The notes under the pieces: generated by a model | Seen by the model: only the letters and a program-made list of their open reading frames with translations | Told to the model about the DNA's origin: nothing | Databases searched by the model: none | Assembly: GCA_003645115.1 (NCBI GenBank) | Contig: QNEG01000033.1 | Coordinates: 1 to 9,714 of the forward strand | Direction of reading: 5' to 3' | DNA length: 9,714 bases | From: a bacterium | Lineage (GTDB): Bacteria > UBP14 > UBA6098 > B30-G16 | Shown: positions 6,350-9,714 of the stretch, piece by piece | How the letters are laid out: each line of letters begins with the position of its first letter | Position numbering within the stretch: the first letter of the stretch is position 1 | Program-made: the position numbers and the translations under genes

Positions 6350-6419
6350 AACCAGTTAGACATTTAGGTGAAAAATCCCAGAAATGGAGGTAAAAATAGT
6401 TCTCGTTTAACCAGTTAGA
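6350..6419. repeat. Pair of 11-bp direct repeats AACCAGTTAGA
   Basis: Identical copies at 6350-6360 and 6409-6419, 48 bases apart, about 120 bases upstream of the possible promoter of the protease gene. Their role, if any, is unknown; they could be binding sites or the footprints of a small insertion. Confidence 0.4.
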
Positions 6420-6510
6420 ATAAATTGCAGGAAACATAAGACAATTTCAAGAAAAAATTTACTATATAAAATAAAATCTCTTGCCCAATATTTTTAGAGA
6501 CAAAAATAAA

Positions 6511-6539
6511 TTGCACTCGCAGAAATATTACACTATTAT
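6511..6539 (+). promoter_or_regulatory. Possible sigma70-like promoter of the protease operon
   Basis: TTGCAC (6511-6516) and TATTAT (6534-6539) are separated by 17 bases. The -10 matches five of six consensus bases, the -35 only three. It would give a 5' leader of roughly 20-25 bases before the ATG at 6569. AT-rich sequence makes chance matches likely. Confidence 0.35.
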
Positions 6540-6568
6540 ATCTTGATAGAAAATACGGAGGTATATTT

Positions 6569-9022
6569 ATGCGGAATATAATTTTTGTCATCGCCATTCT
6601 TTCGATAAGTGTGTATGCAATGCTCGGCGTTCCAGCAGTAGAAAAACCCGATATGCGAGTGGGAGAAATAGTGTTCGAACCGACCGATGAGTGGCAAATC
6701 GGCAGACTGGAACAATTCGCCGAAAAATACAATGGAGAAGTCCGCAAAGTCACCAAAGTTCTGCCTATCTATATGATGAAATTCCCATCGATAGTGCCAC
6801 AAGAAGAAATAGAAAAGTTAGTTCGAGGGAATAATTATAAGAAATTCTGGTCAGAATATGAAAAATGTAGGGCGCAAGTATGGGAAATGGTAAATCTTAT
6901 ACGAAAAACTGGACTGGTGAAATATGCTCAACCAAATTATATCTACTATATGGCATATATTCCCAATGACCCATATCATATCGATGATGGGATGTATGGT
7001 CCTACTGCTGGTCCCGACCAGTATGCTCATTTTATCACCAATTCCCAGGGCGGATGGAATTATACTATCGGCAGCAGAGATGTCCTCCTTTGTATTATCG
7101 ATAGTGGAGTAGATGTTGACCATCCAGACCTTATGGACAATATATGGATAAATCCCGGCGAGGATATAGATGGAGATGGAGAATTATACGATTTTGATGA
7201 TTTAAACGGGATAGACGATGATGGCAATGGCTATGTGGACGACCTTTTTGGATACGATTTTGTGGGCGGAAATGTCGGTGGATGGACTCCCGGTGACCCC
7301 GCAGAGGAAGATTGGAATCCAGATATACATTATATGGGCGATGATGGCTGGGGAGAACCAGACCCATCCTGCGGTAGCGGCGATGCTATGTTCGATATGG
7401 GAGTCGCTCATGGAACTCATTGTGCGGGTATATCGGGTGCGGTATCAGATAACGCATCGCTATTTGCTGGTTCCTGTGGAAGAATTTCCATTGTCCCGGT
7501 TCGAGTTATGAATGCTGGCGGTAGTGGTAATTCTGTGGATATGGTCGCTGGAGTGGAATACGCCGCTTTAATCGGAGCAGATGTAGCCAGTATGAGTTTC
7601 GGCGGAATGATGGGCGCTGTGGATACCGCTTTAGTCAATGCCTGCCAATATGCTTATTCCAGTGGAGTAGCGCTTATTGCTGCCAGTGGAAACGAAGGTG
7701 CTGAAGGTGTATCATCACCGGCATCATCGGAATGGACTTTAGCTGTAGGTTCTTTCAATTCCGATAGACAAAGAGCCTGGTTCAGTAATTATGGCGCAGA
7801 ATTGGATGTTCTCGCTGGCGGCGGCGATGGCGAATCGAGCGGATGGGAAATGGTATATACCGAGGTAATCTGGTCAACCTGGGTGTATAGTGTATATGAG
7901 GCAGATTCTGCTGGTGCGATGCCCGGAGAGCATACTATTTCTGGAATGGCGGGAACATCTATGGCATGCCCACACGCTGCCGGACTCGCAGCATTGATTA
8001 AATCGATATTGCCATCCATATCACCGGATAGTGTATATAATATTATACGAAATACCGCACAGGATGTGGGTCCCACAGGCTGGGATTCCGAAACCGGTTA
8101 CGGTATTATCGATTTTCAGGAAGCACTCGGAGCTATATGTTCATATACTTATCCGATATTTTTTCGTCCAGAAAGATATGAAATTATCTCTGCCTGTGGC
8201 GAGGAATGTATCACCGGTATTATCCAATCACCAGATGAAATCGCTGAAATTTCTGCTGAAATCGATGGCACACCAGTTTCTGTCGATTTCGATGGCGATT
8301 CGTTTTATATCGCAGCTGATGGAATTCTCGCCACCGAAAGTGAACATAGCGTTTGCATCACATCTATTATAAATAGCGACGATGTCGAACTGGTAGTAGC
8401 TCCATTCTGTAGGACATTTACCATAGATTATTCACCACCATATCTGACTGATGCATCTCCGATAGACACAGCCCGCTCGCAATCGCCGGATATTTCTATA
8501 TCATTACAGGATGAATTCAGTGTGCCAGATATGGATTCCATATGGTTTGAAATCGATGATGTGATATATTCACCGGATGAAATCGATGAGTTAAATTATT
8601 CTGCTGTGTTGCATACATCCGCTCATTCGCTGGAATGGGAAGATGGCGATACTGTCGGTGTATGCGTCTTTGCTCACGATATAGTCGATTATTGCGAACC
8701 CAATGCTATGGATACTTGCTGGAGTTTTGTAGTTTGGACTTCTGGCATCGATGAAAAATTGCCGGAGGGAATTACGATGAAAGTATTCCCGAATCCTACA
8801 AATCCCGCAGGATGCTTAAAATTAACACTGCCAGAAATGGATATAATATCGATTCGTATGTTCGATTTGAAAGGCAGATTGGTCTCCGAAATTCACAATG
8901 GCTGGTTGAATTCTGGCACACATCATATCCCGATTCCGATGGATTTACCATCCGGTGAATATACTATTAAACTAATAGGAACAGGGATTATTAAGACCAC
9001 AAATATTTCGGTAATAAAATAA
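6569..9022 (+). CDS. Secreted subtilisin-family (S8) serine protease with T9SS-like sorting tail
   Basis: An 817-residue predicted extracellular protease. Residues 1-17 form a signal peptide (cleavage likely after SVYA). Residues 28-130 are a subtilase prodomain ending KYAQPNYIYY. The catalytic domain (about 145-520) holds the full triad: Asp178 in CIIDSGVDVDHPD, His281 in HGTHCAGI, Ser464 in GTSMACPHAAG, plus oxyanion Asn375 in AASGNEG. An Asp/Gly-rich insert (196-270, with DIDGDG and DDDGNGYVDD) probably binds calcium and stretches the Asp-His spacing to 103 residues, against 32 in subtilisin BPN'. Residues 525-725 look like two beta-sandwich regions rich in Cys. The tail (737-817; VFPNPTNP, FDLKGRLV, SGEYTIKL) matches a T9SS type A sorting domain. 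The ATG has GGAGGT at 6557-6562. The substrate is unknown; nutrient proteolysis or surface-protein processing are both possible. Confidence 0.93.
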   Translation: MRNIIFVIAILSISVYAMLGVPAVEKPDMRVGEIVFEPTDEWQIGRLEQFAEKYNGEVRKVTKVLPIYMMKFPSIVPQEEIEKLVRGNNYKKFWSEYEKCRAQVWEMVNLIRKTGLVKYAQPNYIYYMAYIPNDPYHIDDGMYGPTAGPDQYAHFITNSQGGWNYTIGSRDVLLCIIDSGVDVDHPDLMDNIWINPGEDIDGDGELYDFDDLNGIDDDGNGYVDDLFGYDFVGGNVGGWTPGDPAEEDWNPDIHYMGDDGWGEPDPSCGSGDAMFDMGVAHGTHCAGISGAVSDNASLFAGSCGRISIVPVRVMNAGGSGNSVDMVAGVEYAALIGADVASMSFGGMMGAVDTALVNACQYAYSSGVALIAASGNEGAEGVSSPASSEWTLAVGSFNSDRQRAWFSNYGAELDVLAGGGDGESSGWEMVYTEVIWSTWVYSVYEADSAGAMPGEHTISGMAGTSMACPHAAGLAALIKSILPSISPDSVYNIIRNTAQDVGPTGWDSETGYGIIDFQEALGAICSYTYPIFFRPERYEIISACGEECITGIIQSPDEIAEISAEIDGTPVSVDFDGDSFYIAADGILATESEHSVCITSIINSDDVELVVAPFCRTFTIDYSPPYLTDASPIDTARSQSPDISISLQDEFSVPDMDSIWFEIDDVIYSPDEIDELNYSAVLHTSAHSLEWEDGDTVGVCVFAHDIVDYCEPNAMDTCWSFVVWTSGIDEKLPEGITMKVFPNPTNPAGCLKLTLPEMDIISIRMFDLKGRLVSEIHNGWLNSGTHHIPIPMDLPSGEYTIKLIGTGIIKTTNISVIK

Positions 9023-9040
9023 GATAATTTTGGAGGAAAT

Positions 9041-9714
9041 ATGGCGAGGACTCGTTTCGAACGCCCCAAAACTAAATGGGAAAAAGCAAAACCTTATGTC
9101 CTTGGAATCGGTATCCCAGTAGTAGTAATTTTAATTATTGTAATATTGGCGGTTACTTTGTTCAGCCAGAAAATACATTCTGATGTGAAAGTCACTCTTC
9201 AAACCGACCGAATTCCACTTGAACCTATGGAGATGGAAACTCCCACAGTTGGACAAAAAAGTTCATCACAACAAAGTGCACCTGTCCAGACCACATATAC
9301 TACTACCAATACCGTTTCTACTGGAACTGTGGATGTCGGTCAGCAGACTGCCACAGGCGAAACATTATCGGTGGATACCGCTGGAATAGAATCTACAGAA
9401 AGCACTATCACTGTGGTGGATACCGCCGCTACCAGAAAATTGAGGGAGCAAAAATTGAAACAGGAAATAGAAAAGATGCGAAAGCAATATCACGATAATC
9501 GAGTAGCGCTGTTGAATGAGGCAGTGAGATTTTTACAGGGAAATCATACCAAGCAGGTGGTGAAGGCTAAAGCATCTAACTTTGCCGAACTTGCCGACAA
9601 ATTACGCGAGAAAGTAAAAGAATTTCCTGAACCGGCATCGGTATATGAGGAACGATTCTGGGATGCACAAAAAAATGAATTGCTGAAAACTGCCGATTTC
9701 CTGGACAAGATTGC
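9041..9714 (+). CDS. Single-pass membrane protein with Ser/Thr linker and charged helical domain, 3' truncated
   Basis: A reading frame running off the right edge, 224 codons visible. The basic N-terminus (MARTRFERPKTKWEKAK) precedes one hydrophobic helix at about 19-41, giving a signal-anchor topology with the rest outside the cytoplasm. Residues 42-130 are a low-complexity linker rich in Thr, Ser, Gln and Val, with the VDTA motif twice. From about 131 the protein is Lys/Glu-rich and strongly helical (REQKLKQEIEKMRKQY and onward), possibly a coiled coil. The ATG follows GGAGG (9032-9036) and comes 18 bases after the protease stop, so the two genes are probably co-transcribed. I do not recognise a family. 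The layout would suit an envelope-spanning scaffold or partner of the secreted protease, but that is only context. Confidence 0.75.
   Translation, partial: MARTRFERPKTKWEKAKPYVLGIGIPVVVILIIVILAVTLFSQKIHSDVKVTLQTDRIPLEPMEMETPTVGQKSSSQQSAPVQTTYTTTNTVSTGTVDVGQQTATGETLSVDTAGIESTESTITVVDTAATRKLREQKLKQEIEKMRKQYHDNRVALLNEAVRFLQGNHTKQVVKAKASNFAELADKLREKVKEFPEPASVYEERFWDAQKNELLKTADFLDKI

Larger units (their letters stand above)
5381..6568. other. Gene-less 1.2-kb interval with repeats and gene remains
   Basis: No intact gene of convincing length is visible on either strand. The interval is more AT-rich than its surroundings, rich in homopolymer runs, and contains stop codons in every frame. It holds a decayed minus-strand coding segment with its terminator, three palindromic elements, short direct and tandem repeats, and a possible promoter at its right end, each listed separately. 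The mix suggests a decaying accessory site between two unrelated operons. I see no tRNA, CRISPR array or intact transposase. Confidence 0.75.

Noticed and set aside
5381..6568. tRNA, riboswitch, CRISPR array or intact insertion sequence in the long spacer
   Set aside because: No cloverleaf with a CCA-type acceptor end, no regular repeat-spacer pattern and no transposase-like frame was found; only short palindromes and direct repeats are present.
6415..6756. 113-codon minus-strand frame across the protease start
   Set aside because: It lies antisense to the signal peptide and prodomain region and its composition looks like a reverse reading of that gene; no ribosome site is apparent.
7131..7638. 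Several 70-100 codon frames on both strands inside the protease gene
   Set aside because: They arise from the Asp/Gly-rich coding region, where GAT and GGC runs leave other frames open; the protease frame carries all catalytic motifs.

Overview
The window looks like an AT-rich (about 40% GC by eye) bacterial chromosome. Two things point to an anaerobe of the FCB superphylum or a related candidate phylum (Cloacimonadota, WOR-3, Marinimicrobia and similar): a cation/proton-pumping module next to a bis-[4Fe-4S] ferredoxin subunit, and a secreted subtilase with a C-terminal tail like a type IX secretion (T9SS) sorting domain. This placement is inferred from gene content only; no rRNA or other phylogenetic marker is present.

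Region 1 (1-5380, + strand) is one tightly packed operon already running at the left edge. It holds the C-terminal end of a NuoL/HyfB-like antiporter subunit, a protein joining MbhD (DUF4040) and MbhE domains, then MrpB, MrpC, MrpD, MrpE, MrpF and MrpG, and finally a two-cluster ferredoxin subunit of HycF/HyfH type. The order is that of a classical mrpABCDEFG operon with MrpA split into two genes. The ferredoxin gene at the end suggests a ferredoxin-linked respiratory complex (group 4 [NiFe] hydrogenase, Mbh/Mbx type, or relative) rather than a stand-alone antiporter. No hydrogenase catalytic subunit lies inside the window; it would have to be to the left.

Region 2 (5381-6568) is about 1.2 kb with no intact gene. 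It carries the decayed end of a minus-strand gene with a Cys/His/Lys-rich C-terminus, followed by its own intrinsic terminator. It also holds several palindromes resembling REP-type elements, a short 10-bp tandem repeat, and near its right end a possible promoter for the next gene.

Region 3 (6569-9714, + strand) holds an 817-residue secreted subtilisin-family protease with signal peptide, prodomain, catalytic domain with an Asp-rich insert, two probable beta-sandwich regions and a sorting tail. Eighteen bases after it starts a single-pass membrane protein with a Ser/Thr-rich linker and a charged helical region, cut by the right edge.

Across the window GATC is strikingly rare (3 seen) and GTAC and CTAG were not seen at all. 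Asp codons switch from GAT to GAC when the next codon begins with C, which suggests selection against GATC.
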